Shown here in pieces: positions 12,396-25,526 of a stretch of DNA of 64,000 nucleotides. Each line of letters starts with the position of its first letter. The stretch's first letter is position 1. Below the pieces are notes generated by a model. It was not told the DNA's origin, searched no databases, and saw nothing but the letters and a program-made list of their open reading frames with translations. The stretch is from assembly GCA_013396915.1 (NCBI GenBank), contig VWZL01001298.1, positions 646,411 through 710,410 on the forward strand. Direction: 5' to 3'. The stretch is from Stercorarius parasiticus. Taxonomy: Eukaryota; Chordata; Aves; Charadriiformes; Stercorariidae. A program made the translations under genes and the position numbers.

Positions 12396-15126
12396 AGGTG
12401 CATTTCCTGACTTTGTTTCATCTAGTGTAAACATATGGCAGGGTAAATTTCTATAAAATTATAGAAATATTCCAAAGCACTCCAGTGTATGCTTTTCTGC
12501 CACTAGGAAGAGACTGAGAGGGCGAAATAGACAACAGATACAAATTACATTTCTGAGACACTGCTGAGATACAATTGTGAGAAGAGTAACGAAAAAGCTC
12601 ACTGTACAGAATCCACTTAATGGCTTGTAGCAAAGGCAGGCAAATGGAGATTATGATGCAAGGCAACCTAATAATGTTTGTGAAGTCCCCTGTCAAATGA
12701 AAGGAAAAAATAGAACATGTAGAACAGATAAAGAAGTATAAGAGCTTGCATATGAAATAAAGAGGAATGGACAACAGAGTTGGATACATAGTCTCTGCCG
12801 CTTACCCCTATCTTTCACTTTTTTTGTCATTTTTGCAAGTAAAAAGTAGTATCTGATCACTTTATTTCTACTGTAGTAAATTAATCCTTTTCCACAATAC
12901 AATTTACACCTATGTTTTCTTTCCTGATTTGAGGCATATATTGAATTGTCTTTGAAATCTTTTACAGGTTTTTTTACAGTATTTCTTGTTTTCACTGTAA
13001 TCTCATTTGCCTACCCTCAAACACCCTTCTTCTATTTGCTTCCAAGCCAATCTTTGATGCTTTTAAATTTCATTTTCATTTAGTTCTGTATGTTGAAGAA
13101 ATATTTCCCTTAAGATTTTAACACTGTCAAAAATTATACTAAATACAACATAGCTACTAGTGAAAAGCAGACAAATTATTTTTCTTTGGAGAACTAGCAT
13201 GCACAGTGCCATGAGTTGCATCCTGTAGTAAAATGTGGATGCTTTTCGTCCTTCCCTAAAGGAGTGCTCCTAAAAATATTCAAATGCAATGAGCAAATTG
13301 CATGCCTTTCTAACATTTGGGAGCAAAAAAGGCTCCTGGTCAATTTACTATCTACTTTAGGTCTATTTACTTTATATTACTTCAGCATATGACCAGCAAT
13401 GAAAAGGCATCAACACTGAAAGTTTTGTAATAAATCTCCTGCATCACTACAGAACTTCCTTCCTTCCTTTATGAAAGCAAGTCATTCATACAGTACTCTT
13501 AAGAAGGAACCAACTGTGTAGTAGACAGTACCAATTCACCAAGGTGGGGGAAGAATTTGGATATAAAGGCATTCAGCCTCAGGAAGGGGAGAATCTGCAG
13601 GGCAACAGATTACAAGTGGTCAGAAAGAGAAGTATTGGTAGAATCCAGCAAAGCTGAATCAAAGAAAGTGACAAATCTTAAAGAGATTGGAGAAAAGTGT
13701 CCCATCAGGAAGACGGCAAGTATTGTCATGGAGCAAGGATGGGCAGTACTCGCAGAGAAGACAGCAAGAGGCATTTCGTTAACTGCTGAGGGAGACTAAT
13801 ATCGTCAGAAAAAAGATCGTGTTAGAGTCAGTTGTGGGGTCACTGATTATGGAAAAAAATATTTAGAGGAAAATACACATGGAAGAACATTTAGACTGTT
13901 AGAAAGCTTAGAAACATTTAGACTGTTATTCAAAGAAGCTGTGACCACAGAAGCTGTGCACTTACTAAATATCAGAGTGAAAAATAGCATAAAGAGGCCA
14001 CAAACACAAATAAGTAATGACCAGAGCACCACTGCAGAACAAGCTCAGGCCTGCAGAAATAACCTGAGAGCCCAAGAGGATTCAGCTTCAGAGGGAACCC
14101 TAGATGCTAGGTATAGAACCCGTGGGATTTGTTCTGTGTTCTTTTGGAATGCCTATGTACTCATGTAGGGCATGAGTCGAAAATACTTATTTTATGACAG
14201 GTCTTTCCATCTCTTTTGAGACTGGAAAGTATTATCTTAATTTAATAGATTATTTAGTTAGTAGAAATCTGACAAATGTCAATGCAACATTACAAGAGAC
14301 AAAGCTGCAAAGAAATAAAGTATCAGGCTTGTACTACAGTACAGGTAGTGCTGATTGTACTCTTCATGAAGTAGGTTCCTATTGACTGCTAAGTCCTTGG
14401 TCTGTAAGGCTTAGTGTTGATAAATCTCTGACCTCCTGGTTAGGCTTCACTCTTCTTTCTCTCCCTGTCCTGAAAATACTTTTTTCATTGTAGATTGATT
14501 AGTCTCTAGTCACAATAAGTGGTAAGAAAATGGAAACGAGTTTCTCTCAGGTATTTGTTCAAAGTTTTCTGGGAGTGGTAAAGACGTTTTGATTATGAAC
14601 ATCTATAACTGTGGCCAACAGTTCAGCTACTCCATAGTTGCTGTAACCAGCGTGTCTTTCCACACTTTTCAGCAATATTGCACTAATTTTTCATTCCAGA
14701 AGTTAAAGTCCGTCAGTACAGAAGAGCAGATTCTTCAGTTTTGGTGAGGAAAAGTGAGCTTAGTGAGAATGGGGCAAAGTGATATTCAGTCACCTTATGT
14801 GGGAGGAGAAGACAAGGCAAACAGTGGTGATGACAGAAAAAGCATGTTTGGCAGAAGTCTTCACCATTGACATGGGGCCAACTACAAAAATATATACTTG
14901 CGCTTAAGAAGAAGAGGCTAGACAGTAAGATGTCTTTTGTTCCTGTGATTTTTTTTTTTCCTGTTTCCTCTTGATACTTGCTAGGAAAGGGCAATAAAGA
15001 GAGAAAGCCGGACAATCTCTTTGCAGTGGAAAGAATGGAAGAGAGGAAGGGGACATCTTTGGATATAAGTACAAGATTGCATAGCTTAATAGCTCCCAAG
15101 GGAGCAGATATTTCTACCGGGGGAAG
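12396..15126. other. Non-coding stretch, purine-rich on + strand in part
   Basis: No gene was recognised. About 13530-14090 is rich in A and G on the + strand and keeps an 80-codon hydrophilic frame at 13557-13799. It has no domain, no signal and no convincing exon borders, so I treat it as chance. Confidence 0.5.
13886..13928. repeat. Short direct repeat, 16 bp twice
   Basis: aacatttagactgtta is present at 13886-13901 and 13913-13928, with 11 bases between the copies. It may be a small local duplication. Confidence 0.8.
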
Positions 15127-15225
15127 AAAAAAAAAAAAAANNNNNNNNNNNNNNNNNNNNNNNNNNNNNNNNNNNNNNNNNNNNNNNNNNNNNNNNNNNN
15201 NNNNNNNNNNNNNAAAAAAAAAAAA
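15127..15225. other. Assembly gap inside poly(A) tract
   Basis: Fourteen A residues precede 73 N (15141-15213), and twelve A residues follow. The gap lies within a homopolymer, a common place for assembly breakage. True length and content are unknown. Apparent open frames crossing it are not meaningful. Confidence 0.95.
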
Positions 15226-15932
15226 GCAGCTCCTTAAAGATCCCAATGACAAAACTACCCTGGTTTCAGAAGCTTCTATTTCTCACATCAAAAACTAACA
15301 AATGGAGTAGTAACAGAGGCTCCTGAGGGAGGTGAGTAAACTGAGATCCCCAATGAGCAGTATCCGTACCATTCAGGAAGAACTAAAGATCATCCAGTTC
15401 AGTGTGCCAAAGTGTTTATAGCTTACATCCCAAGTTTCTCCTCTGAGCTCTGCTGAGGCTTGTGCCAAATCCCTACATACATTAAAAATACTAACCACAC
15501 TCCATACTTGCTTGACAGACTGCTTATTGGTGGAGAATACAAATTCATCCTGGATACTAAGTTGTTCTAGCGCGTAAAACAGTCATATACAAGGATGACC
15601 AGTAGTAATTAAGCTATGGTACTACACAGAAGTTCCTCCATGTGAATTGAGTTAATTGATTTATTAGTAGCAAAATAGCCAGGTGGGTCAGGCTAATTAA
15701 AACTATAATTGCTAATTGCCAACACTGGGGACAGTATGAGTGGTTGCAGAGGCAATAGATGCAGTCTGTTTGTAACAGCTCTATAAACTGCTAGATAGTT
15801 AAGACTGGGGAAAAAAAAAAGGGGACAAGGTGTTTCTGAGGATGGAAGTGTAACTCGTTCTAGGCTCCAATCAGATTAGGTGAAAGCAACTGGTCCTATA
15901 GAGAACTTCTGTCATTCCTTAGCAGTCTAGAC
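15226..15932. other. Non-coding stretch, no gene seen
   Basis: AT-rich sequence. A 'aagatcatccagttcagtg' string near 15388 faintly recalls the minus-strand end of a CR1 element, but what follows does not extend the match. Confidence 0.5.
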
Positions 15933-16160
15933 CAGTGGTCTCCAAAGTGAGGTGTGCACAAGACAATCCACTGGGGTGCAGGAAGAAAATATTTTTTGTA
16001 TGTTTAATAAATAAATTATTAAAAGTGAAGTATTTAATTTTTCTTTATCTCATCTCTTTGTATATTTTATTTTTTGGATATTTTATAATGTACTTAACAT
16101 ATTAGTATAGTAATACATGTATATAACACATAGAAATTGTATTGTATTTGGAGTCCACTG
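15933..16160. mobile_element. hAT-type non-autonomous DNA transposon (MITE)
   Basis: The element begins CAGTGGTCTCCAAA at 15933. It ends at 16160 with the complement of CAGTGGACTCCAAA, so 13 of 14 terminal bases pair. CAGNGG ends are typical of the hAT superfamily. The eight bases before it are gtctagac and the eight after are gtgtagtt, matching at 5 of 8 positions. The left copy fits the NTCTAGAN target preference known for Charlie-like hAT elements. The 228-bp interior is AT-rich with no coding capacity, so it was moved by a transposase supplied elsewhere. Exact family is not assigned. Confidence 0.65.
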
Positions 16161-19100
16161 GTGTAGTTTAATGTTTAGAATATTTCTCCTTCAAGTTTCA
16201 AGTTTTCTGTGTATTTCAGTTTCTCTGGTATATTGGATAATGTCAGGTAGTTTGGCTGCCAGGTGTAGGTGTTTTAAAGAAAAAAGCAATACAACATGGT
16301 TGTTGGTGTTTGTAAAACTTAAGATATAAACTCTACATTCACATGCATTTAAAACTGAATGTTTCTCTATAATGCTTCATAAACCATACAATAAAATTGT
16401 AGAGCCAAATGGGACCAAATAACTGTTATTTTCAGATTGTTTGACTAAACAAATGCTATGGATAAAGTGCTGGCTGTGAATCTATGATCTAAATTTGGAA
16501 AATCTATTTTAATAAGTCTATGTGACCATAGCTGTATTAAACCTAAAAAATTCCAGATAGTACATGTATTGTAGAAGGCTGAGGTTTTAAAACCTTAGGT
16601 TTTGTAGATCAAAGAAATGAAAAGATCCCACAACATATCTCTATCTATGGAATTGCTATGGAAGAAGTTTTAAAGCAATATCAACATTGTAATTTTTTGA
16701 AGTGTTTCTTACTCTGTATTCATCTAATTTATGCTAATTTAATTTCAAAAAATCTATGTCATTTTTTATACTGAACATTAGGTTCCTCATACTTCTTCCT
16801 TTATCAAGGACTACATAGTTCTGGATGTTCCTGTTCTTAGCATACCTCTCTTTTTTTCTCACTAGTAAGTGAACCAGAAAATTTACTCAATTTAAACAAG
16901 ATTCTTGTTCCTTTCAGTTTGCGTGCCAAATCTGGCAACCTCCTTGGATGCTGGCACAGGTGTCTTAGAGTGAACCAATTTCTAAAACTTACTCAGTGTT
17001 GATAGTGACACTCAAAAAACTGTCTTCTGTTCTCTATTCTCCATAGCTTAACTGAAGGATATTCAGATATTTTATATTTATTATTTATAATTATATTTAA
17101 ATATAAATAAATTTAAATATCAATATTATATTATATATAATTGTTTATATTTATTCAGATAACTATTTTAGCTTGTTCTAAAGGAGACTTCTGCATGTGT
17201 GATTTTTTTTTTCCTTTTACCATAGCTTAAAAGGCAAAAGCGAAACGTCACATTGTATTAAAGAAATTCTGACTAGTAATCGTTTCTAATGAATAATACT
17301 TGCAGAATTGCTTACCCAAATGTAATTCAATCATGATCACAAATCATTTTGTCTTGTCAGTTTTTGCCAACATACATGGCAGGCTTGTGGGAGGAATGTT
17401 TATTTCCCATACTAGTTGTATCTGTTTAGTTGTTTTTTTTCTAAGTCACTGGTTTCAGTCCACTTAGCCAGTATTGGATCTTTTCCCTATGGTGCTACCA
17501 TCCCATTTAATTTTCTCAGTGGGAGAAATTCTGATCCTGAAAAAGCTGCTGGAATCAGAATTTCCCCAGCAGACTCTTTTTGATTCTTATATTTTTTGAA
17601 CATTACATGCTTTTCCTAGTGAATTGTAGTAATTTACTTAGAGAAACATTATTTGGTAAATAATGAACATTTTAAGGATTATTTCTTTTCAGAGAGGTTA
17701 ACAATATATAGCAATTCTGTGGAATTCTCTTTTCTTTAGCTTTATTCTCTTGAGCATAAAATGTTAGGCAAGTTTTTTTTCAATGGGGTGCCTGTGGGAA
17801 TTTAAAGTGCATTATTTCACTAAGTAAAGTGAATGAAATCTATTACCTATCTGTATACCCTTTCTATCTCAAAACATTAGTTTTCATTTAATTTTTGGAT
17901 CTTGTTTTGATAGATTGCTGCCAAAGGATTTGTGTACAGTCTTTCCTAAGATCTACCTCACATGTCATTATGTTCATGTTTCTATGCTGCCACACAAGTT
18001 ATCAAAGATGCCGCATTTTTTTCCTTTTCTTCCTATCTGACACGTCACTGGCATTTGTTTCTATCTCTGTTTTTTTTTTTAAATGTTTGAAATTATATGA
18101 ATTATATGTCTTTTTAAAGCTACTTTAGCATTCATCCCTCACTTGAATGATATTCTGCAGCAGTTTTTACCCCTTCTGTACCAAAAATAGAAGAAATGTA
18201 AATGTCACTTTCTGACCTCATGTCAAGAGCTTGGGGGTTTCTTTTGTCTTGTTCCTTTAGAAATATTTTAGTTATCTGTTTAGGACTAGATAATTCTTGC
18301 CTCAATTAGGAACACATCAACAGTAATATCCTTGCTTTGTAGCTTAGAAATATTCAGTCTGTAGCCTGAACTGTCTGCTGTTAAGCTAAGAAAGTGTTGT
18401 ATGCTTTAGGTGCTGTGTAGGCATGATGTGCACAGTCTTGAGATATACCCCTGTACAAACTCCAGCTTGTGCAAAATCCTAAAATCAGCATTCTTACTAC
18501 TGATTTGGTCTCGCACAACATTGCTTAAATAGTTGTATGGGCAACACATTCAGTTTTACTGTTCTTGCAAGAATACATTTTGACTTGCAAAACAGTACTG
18601 CAACACAGAACATCCACTTTCTGTGTCTGTTGTCTAACTGTGTGCCTGCCGTTCACTTCCTGAGGTCTTATACTGCTGACCTATGGCCTGACAACTCAAA
18701 TTTATTTGAAGCCCTTTTATATATCTCTTTCAGCTGCTACACTCCCAAAGATGGGACTGAGTGTTGTCTATGGAGGGACAAGATGTATCACATACTTCAG
18801 GTTATAGATCAGAGCTCAAATCTCACTGGTTCCCTTTGGCTTAAGCTGATTAACTGAGCTCTGCCATTAATATCTGTGAAATGTCTTGGCAGACCCATCT
18901 GAAAGGTGGTAAGTGCAATGTGTATTGTATAAGCAAGTTAACTGTATCAGTTATTTTTCTCTGTGAACAAACGTATTGGTTTTTAATTGTTATTTTTAAT
19001 GGATCAGAGTAAAATATTGTTCTGTTTTATTTGATCTCTGTCCCCTGGTGGGCTTTCTTTTTTTCTTTCTTTCCAACAGTGTGACATTTTCCTCTTTAGA

Positions 19101-22100
19101 CTTCTAATTATGTCTCCAAGGACCTCCTGTATTAGCAATGGTGGTGGCAGTTTACCGTTCTCAGAGCTAACCCAGCTAGTTACTCCCAGACTATAGCAAG
19201 TTTTACAAAGATGATTGTTCTATATTTTTAAACTCCAGTAGAGTTTGGGGGTTTATTTGAATAATGAAATGGGTGAAATGGCCAAAGCATTCTTATATGT
19301 GGCTACAGAAGCCACTGCCACACTTATGGTTGTATTATCATCGTCTGTTCAGGTCATGGACCAGAGCTGAACATGGAAATTCAGACCAGTTATTTCACAA
19401 CAAAATTGCTAATGGTCCTCATGAGGTGATCTGATCACATCCCTCTGTTTTTTGAACTTCTGCAACAGTACTTGAATAGCTCTTAAAATCTGACAATTTA
19501 AATGTATCTTTTCTTCCTCTTTAGGATTATTATAAATAATGCTGCATTAACTACACTGTATCTTCCTGCTTTCCATTAATTCTGTCACTCCTTTTTATCG
19601 CATGTCTAAATGTCTCTCCATGCTACTGTAAGAAAAAAAAAATACAAGTTGTGCATCTTTCTGTTCATTCAAAAGTACTTCGCAAAAACCTGTTTCCCCC
19701 TGAAGTCCAGACAGAAAAAGTCACACATTCCTCAGTACTGCCACAAAGCATATTTGTAAGAGGATTACAGTAAAGATGGTGTTAATTATACAACATTAAA
19801 AAAATAAGAATTAAATAGAGACTCTAAGAAGATAGCCTTAAGAACCTACGAGTAACCATATTATCTCACTATCAAAACACGTCCTTAATTTCTTGTTTTC
19901 CCAGTTCCTCTTACCTCCCCCTCGTAATCAGAACATCAGGTCTAATACAGGGTAGTTTTTAAGGAATTTGAAGCTGGTACTGGCGTTTCAAGGCATTACA
20001 AAAAGTATGCTGTACACATGTACAAACACACAGGCTTAGCGAAGGTACTTTTATTTATAAGTTGCATCTGGAATGCTATGTCCTTTTTTTTTAAAAAAAG
20101 GTTCATTCTGAACAAACTATGAAAACAAGGGTAGTCCAGCCCAAGACAAACAGTTATTATGCCCATGTAGTTGCGGTGAAAGAGAAGACCCCCCTCTTCT
20201 GGCATGAGTTGGAGTAGCTCTCAGCAGAAGACTTGTTAAAATACGTTCAAAACCATGTTTTGGTCACAAATAGGAATACATCTAAGAATAATATCTGTAT
20301 AACAAATATTTCTTCCTCTATCATGTCCTCTGAAGTTTTCTCACTCCACACTTACATACAAAACTTAGTTTTCCACACCAGCTCTCTGAATGTGTAGTTA
20401 AAATGTTCTAGCTTTTTTGCCAGAGATCGAATACAGTGTGTCACAGTCAGATTCTTTTTACATAGTTGTTTTCTGGTTCAGGACAAAACATATGAAGAAC
20501 TCTCTACTCCAAGCACAGAGTGGACAGAGCACTGATATTAAAAATATGGCCTGCAGTCTTGATGACTGTAGAAGGAAAAGCTTTTCAACAGACAGATTAT
20601 CTTTGTTCAGGCAATATTATTTGCTATGTTCTTCCCTGAAGGTGACCAGCAATTCCAGCTGGTGAAAAAAGACTTGCTAAAGATATTCAGAAATCCTTCT
20701 GTATCCAGCATTACAATTGTTCCTGTAAATACAAGGTTTTCTCTATCATAAATATGGTAGTGAGAGTTCTGTCCCAATCGGACTTCAAAACAGAAAACCA
20801 TATGTGAATTTATCATTATCTCCCTTGCTGCCAGAAATAAAGAAGAGGCATTTATAATGTTTCCTTTGGTTCATTGTTAAATTTTGCATTACCTTTTATT
20901 TTTACCAGCCTTTGTAGTTCCTGAGTTAATGGCAGGTAGATGGAATTCTTCCCTATTAGATCATATATTTCACTCTTTGGAAATGCAAGATAGACTAGCT
21001 TTCCCTACACCCTAATGGTTAAGAAAAAAATAAAGCAGTGATAGGCATTCACATTCCTTCTGTCTTGCCGAAGGAGCAACTGTTTTGCTTTGGTTTTAAA
21101 AATTTAAGTCATAGATGGAGAGAAATGTAGTGCTGTTTAGTGTAATTCATCTGTAAGGTAGCATATTCTCTAAAAATGGAAGGAGTTTTAAAGACCAGCA
21201 CTATATGCCTTCTACTGCATAGAAAGGAGACCAGCCTCCTTTCTATGCAGTAGTACACAAAATAATACATTTCACTCCAACACACAGATAAGGTGTAAAC
21301 TTAAGCATTGTTACTCTGGTAAATGCTAGAAATAGATTGGCAGCCATTATGATAGATACTGAACTGGTATGGCAGTTTATCTTAGAAGAACAGAAAAGCT
21401 CTTAGTTTTCAGTATTTCTCTGCTGTATTTCAAGCATATTGCTCATCATTTTAATATATTTTATACTTTTTATTCCACATTACTATGTGAAACCTAAGTA
21501 AAATGAAATTACAAGTTTTCATTTTTGTTCTCAGTGTTTTTACTATTTTTATTTCTATTATTCATGTCTAAATATTAAATCATCTTTGTTTAACTTTTTC
21601 TGTGTGAAATCTGAACAAAGTATGGAAAATATAATAAATATCATCTTTGTGACATTTCCCTAGACTTTTCCTCACAACTTGCTCAGATTGTGCAGTACAG
21701 TTTTGCTTTGTAAATGTGTTTTATAATAGGAGCAGTTTTCAACCTCAGCTACGAAACAGGAGTTTGCTCTGGAGTTGCTATACTAATGGGTAAGAAGAGA
21801 CCTTCCTTTTCTTCTGAATACTTTTGCATTTGGAGACCTTTACTGAATTTATCCACTATGTCCCAAATAAACTCTGTTTATGAACCACCCAGAACGATGA
21901 GATCAGATCTTGAGAGTCACAAAATCACAGAATCATTTAGTCAGAATAAATGGCTGGTACATCAACAGTCTCTCTGGTCTTCAGTTAGGATCATTTAACA
22001 GTTCCTGTTGAACTACAGTAAAATCTAGGAAGTCACGATTTTTTGGGGGGTAGAAGATTTCTTGGTATTTCTGGGATTCTTAGCAGTAAGCTAGGGAAGA

Positions 22101-23037
22101 AATCAGCTATGTATTTCTAATTATTTCAAAGCATGCTTTAGTTAAGAAGAATCTTTGCCCTGGGGAAGCCTGTGAAGGATAGACATACAGTGCGAAGTCT
22201 AAGAAAGTTGATAATATTGCATTAATTATGATTCTATTATAAAAATCTAACTGGGAGAAAAGAACCTTGATCAGCAAAAATCTTAAAACTGATTAGTTGT
22301 TAGAGAATAGCAGATTAGTAATTTATCTATGGTTTATGCATCTTCTTGAGCATTTATATGAAAAACATACTGTATTTTTAGCTGCAGTATTTAGTGAACT
22401 GTTTCTCAAACCTTTTAAAAGCCATTATGAATGTATATAATGACTTTCTACTTCCTTATCTACTGGTAGGTCAGTTCTTCTCCATTTCTCAATGAAATGT
22501 CATGCTGGAAGCTGTTTGTGAGCAATTGTCAGCAGGTGGGTTACAGAGGAAGAAAAGGGTTTTATCTCCTTTGCCTCTGTTGCTGTGTTGCTAACCAGAG
22601 GTCTAAAAGGTTTGGAATCTATATTCCATTTTACTGGTGACTTTGAGTGACTTTAAAGCAGTGACTTACAGCTAAGTGACTCACGGCTAAGTTTTTAAAG
22701 GTCTTCTGGTATCTGTTTTCCAAGGATTTCAATAGTTGTCCAGTATCAAAACACTTAAAAAAAAAATTGTCCTTACTATATGCTGCCTTTAAGTTATAAT
22801 CTGTAAACATCCTGCCCTGACAGGTGTGTCAGGAGACTACGTGTTATATATGTACTATATCTTACAATATTAATGTAGACTGTATACAATATATACTGTA
22901 TGATGCTCAGTTTTTCGAAAAAGTGGTTTAGTAGTAACTGAGATTCTCTCAAAACTATAACAATCAGCTTCTTCAGGACTTTGAAGACTCTAAAAGGGTT
23001 TTATTCAAGACAATGAATTCACTGGTATTCACACACT
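16161..23037. other. AT-rich non-coding stretch
   Basis: No gene seen. About 17060-17155 is almost pure A+T (tattta/aatata type low complexity). A perfect hairpin lies at 21212-21253 (listed separately). Short open frames, including 106 codons at 18537-18857, have no recognisable domain. Confidence 0.55.
21212..21253. repeat. Perfect 18-bp hairpin with 6-base loop
   Basis: The left arm ctactgcatagaaaggag (21212-21229) and right arm ctcctttctatgcagtag (21236-21253) are exact reverse complements around the loop accagc. Pairing stops abruptly on both outer sides. The stem is shorter than that of a typical microRNA precursor and the loop is small. A local template-switch origin or a residue of an inverted transposon pair is possible. 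Confidence 0.95.
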
Positions 23038-23648
23038 TTGTCCTTGCAGCAAAGAAGGCAAATGGTACCCTGGGCTGCATTAGGAGGAGTGTTGCCAGCA
23101 GGTTGAGAGAGGTGATCCTTCCCCTCTGCTCAGCAATGATGAGGTCACACGTCAAGTGCTGTGTTCAGTGCTGGGCTCAACAGTAAAAGACAGATATGCA
23201 GATACTTCCATTGAAGGGCCATTAAGATTGTGACAGGACTAGAGCATCTCTCCTATGAGGAAAGGCTGAGACAACTTTGTTTGTTCAGCATGCAGAAAAG
23301 AAGGATCAGGGGGGATCTCATCAGTATGTACAAATACCTGAAGGAAGGGTGCAAAGAAGACAGAGCCAGCCTCTTTTCAGTGGTGCTCAGTGACAGGACA
23401 AGAGAAAATGGGCACAAACTGAAACACAGAATATTCCCTCTGAGTATCAGCAAACACCTTTCCACTGTGAGGGTGACTGAGGACTGGCACAGGTTGCCCG
23501 GGGAGGTTGTGGAGTCTCCATCCTCGGAGATATTCAGAAGCTGTCTGGACATGATCTTGGGCAAATGGCTTTAGATGACCCTTCGGGGTCACCAAGGCCA
23601 GATGACCTCCAGAGGTCCCTTCTAATCTCAACCATTCTGGGATTCTTA
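23038..23648 (+). mobile_element. CR1 LINE, 3' part, + strand
   Basis: It begins within the reverse-transcriptase C-terminal region ('gcaaagaaggcaaatgg', 'gggctgcattagg', 'ttgccagcaggttgag') and runs to the 3' end ('ccagaggtcccttctaatct', 'ccattctgggattct'). The translated segment from about 23236 includes GLEHLSYEERLRQLCLFSM, the C-terminal end of the CR1 ORF2 product. The upstream part is frameshifted or interrupted, so the copy is dead. Bases 23242-23553 are identical to 34161-34472 of another CR1 in this window. The copy is 5' truncated, as is usual for target-primed reverse transcription. Confidence 0.92.
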
Positions 23649-25526
23649 GCTCTTATCCCTAATAAACAGATTTTTGGTGCAAAATGTACTGGTTATAATA
23701 ATTTCTGAAGTTTCTAAAAAACATCACACCTAAATTTCTGAATAATAGCAGATAACATAGTGATTGTGATTTGATTATATTATGCACAAATGCAGAAAAA
23801 ACATTATCACATGTAGTAACCTCAAAGAATAAGTTGTCATTTCATGGGATTTGTGGTATGGAAGGAGTTTTAACTGTATATAAACTGTATACTAAGAACT
23901 GAAGAGGAATTATTTCTTTAAAGGTAAAGGAGCTCTTTATTCAAGTGGCCTTTTCCTCCTTTCCTCCACAGACTTCTTCACGGTTTTGGAATCACAGTGA
24001 GCAGAATTAACCCTGTCGGTAAAACATTAACTTTGAGAAAAGTTCTAACTAGGAGCTAGAGAAGTAAGTACTATATTGCTATTGCCATTTGACATTACAC
24101 AGAACTTAAACCGTATAAAAGTTTAGGGTTTTTTATCTCTGTACTGCTATTACTTGTGATTAAATGATCATCTGATGGAATATTTGAACAAACAAAATAC
24201 GCACAAGTAAATACAAATATCAAAAACTTACTTGAAAGAAAGGAAATCACACATACCTCGTATTTGACAGTCTGAGAGAGACTAAAAAACATTTTAAATT
24301 GAAGCTGCCTATAAAACCTCTACATGTAGTCACTAGGCAAAAGCTTTCTAATCAATGTAATGCCCTTTAGGAAAGGTTCATCATCTCTGAGGGCTGGTAC
24401 TTTGAAAAATCAGTATCTACTGTTCATCCTTTAGGTTCCTAGAATAGCAATTGCTACTAGAGAAGAAAAAGTTACCTCACAATAGCTGTAAACTCTCCAT
24501 CTCAGCAGGCACTGATTACATGGATAAGATCAACAAAACCACGTTGGAGACCTAAATATTCTGATGGTGGTGATAATTCTCTGTCCTTCATTTAATCTTA
24601 TTAATTAACTAAGAAAAAAATATGTTTTCAGTGCTAGTATACAAGCACATTAAAAGAGCTAGTATTCAAAACAGAAAACAATTAAACCTTCAGCAGCCAC
24701 GTTGTAGCTCTGTTGTGTGTCTACAACTTTACTGTCAGCATTTTTGATTTAACTTGACCACCTTCTGGGTGTAACTGAGTGACGCAGTTAAATTATTACA
24801 GCCCTTGTCCCCTCAATCAGAGTGATGTTATATTGTTACAGCTCTTCTTCATTAGAGAAGATAAGCCTTATCTATTTAAGCCAAATTTGTACAGATATCG
24901 TGCATTCACACAAGAGGGTTGGGGTTTTTTTTGCCAGGAAAAAAGCTACTTCAGTTAAAGAGCCTTTTCCAAATGCAAGAGTTTTCTTGAAAATTTTCAG
25001 ATTTAGAGTAGGCCTCTATTCAATTTGGAATGATGATAGTGCTAAGGAAGAGAAACAACTGAAAAATTTCACCCCTTCCAATAGGTCCTTCATGCTCTAG
25101 GTCTCAATGTATCCTAGCAAAGGCTCTTTGTTTCCCATCACATGAGCAAAAAGAATGAGAGGGAGGGACATGAGAGAAGCTTAGTGCCAGGGAACACCAG
25201 GATGAAGTGTGTTTGTCTTTTGATTGTTTTTAGTAGAATTAGGGGTGGAAATAACTGCTGGGGAACTCCTTTCCTTCACTCACAAGCAGACACCCTGTTG
25301 AAAATGCTCATGCCTTCCTCTTCTCATGTCAACAGATACATGCTAGACAGCACCTGAGAGGAGGCGCTGTATGTTACTCTGTATACTTATAAGAGCAGTC
25401 ATGTACACCAAAAGACCATTTTCCAGGGTTTAGCATATTTTCTGCTGCTTATGACATACAGCAAAGTGAAAGCTAAATCTTCCAAAGAGCAATGGTTAGC
25501 TCTCAGGCTGATACAGTGACCACTTT
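23649..25526. other. AT-rich non-coding stretch, no gene seen
   Basis: It lies between two CR1 insertions. No domain-bearing frame or recognised repeat was found. Confidence 0.55.

Noticed and set aside
13557..13799. 80-codon Lys/Glu-rich frame
   Set aside because: Explained by the purine-rich composition of the + strand. No domain or exon borders.
21915..21945. CR1 tail-like string atcacagaatcatttag
   Set aside because: Similarity covers fewer than 20 bases and the next bases do not continue into CR1 sequence.
22802..22840. String tgtaaacatcct resembling the 5' end of the miR-30 family
   Set aside because: Only about 12 bases match. The downstream sequence has no complementary arm able to form a microRNA precursor.
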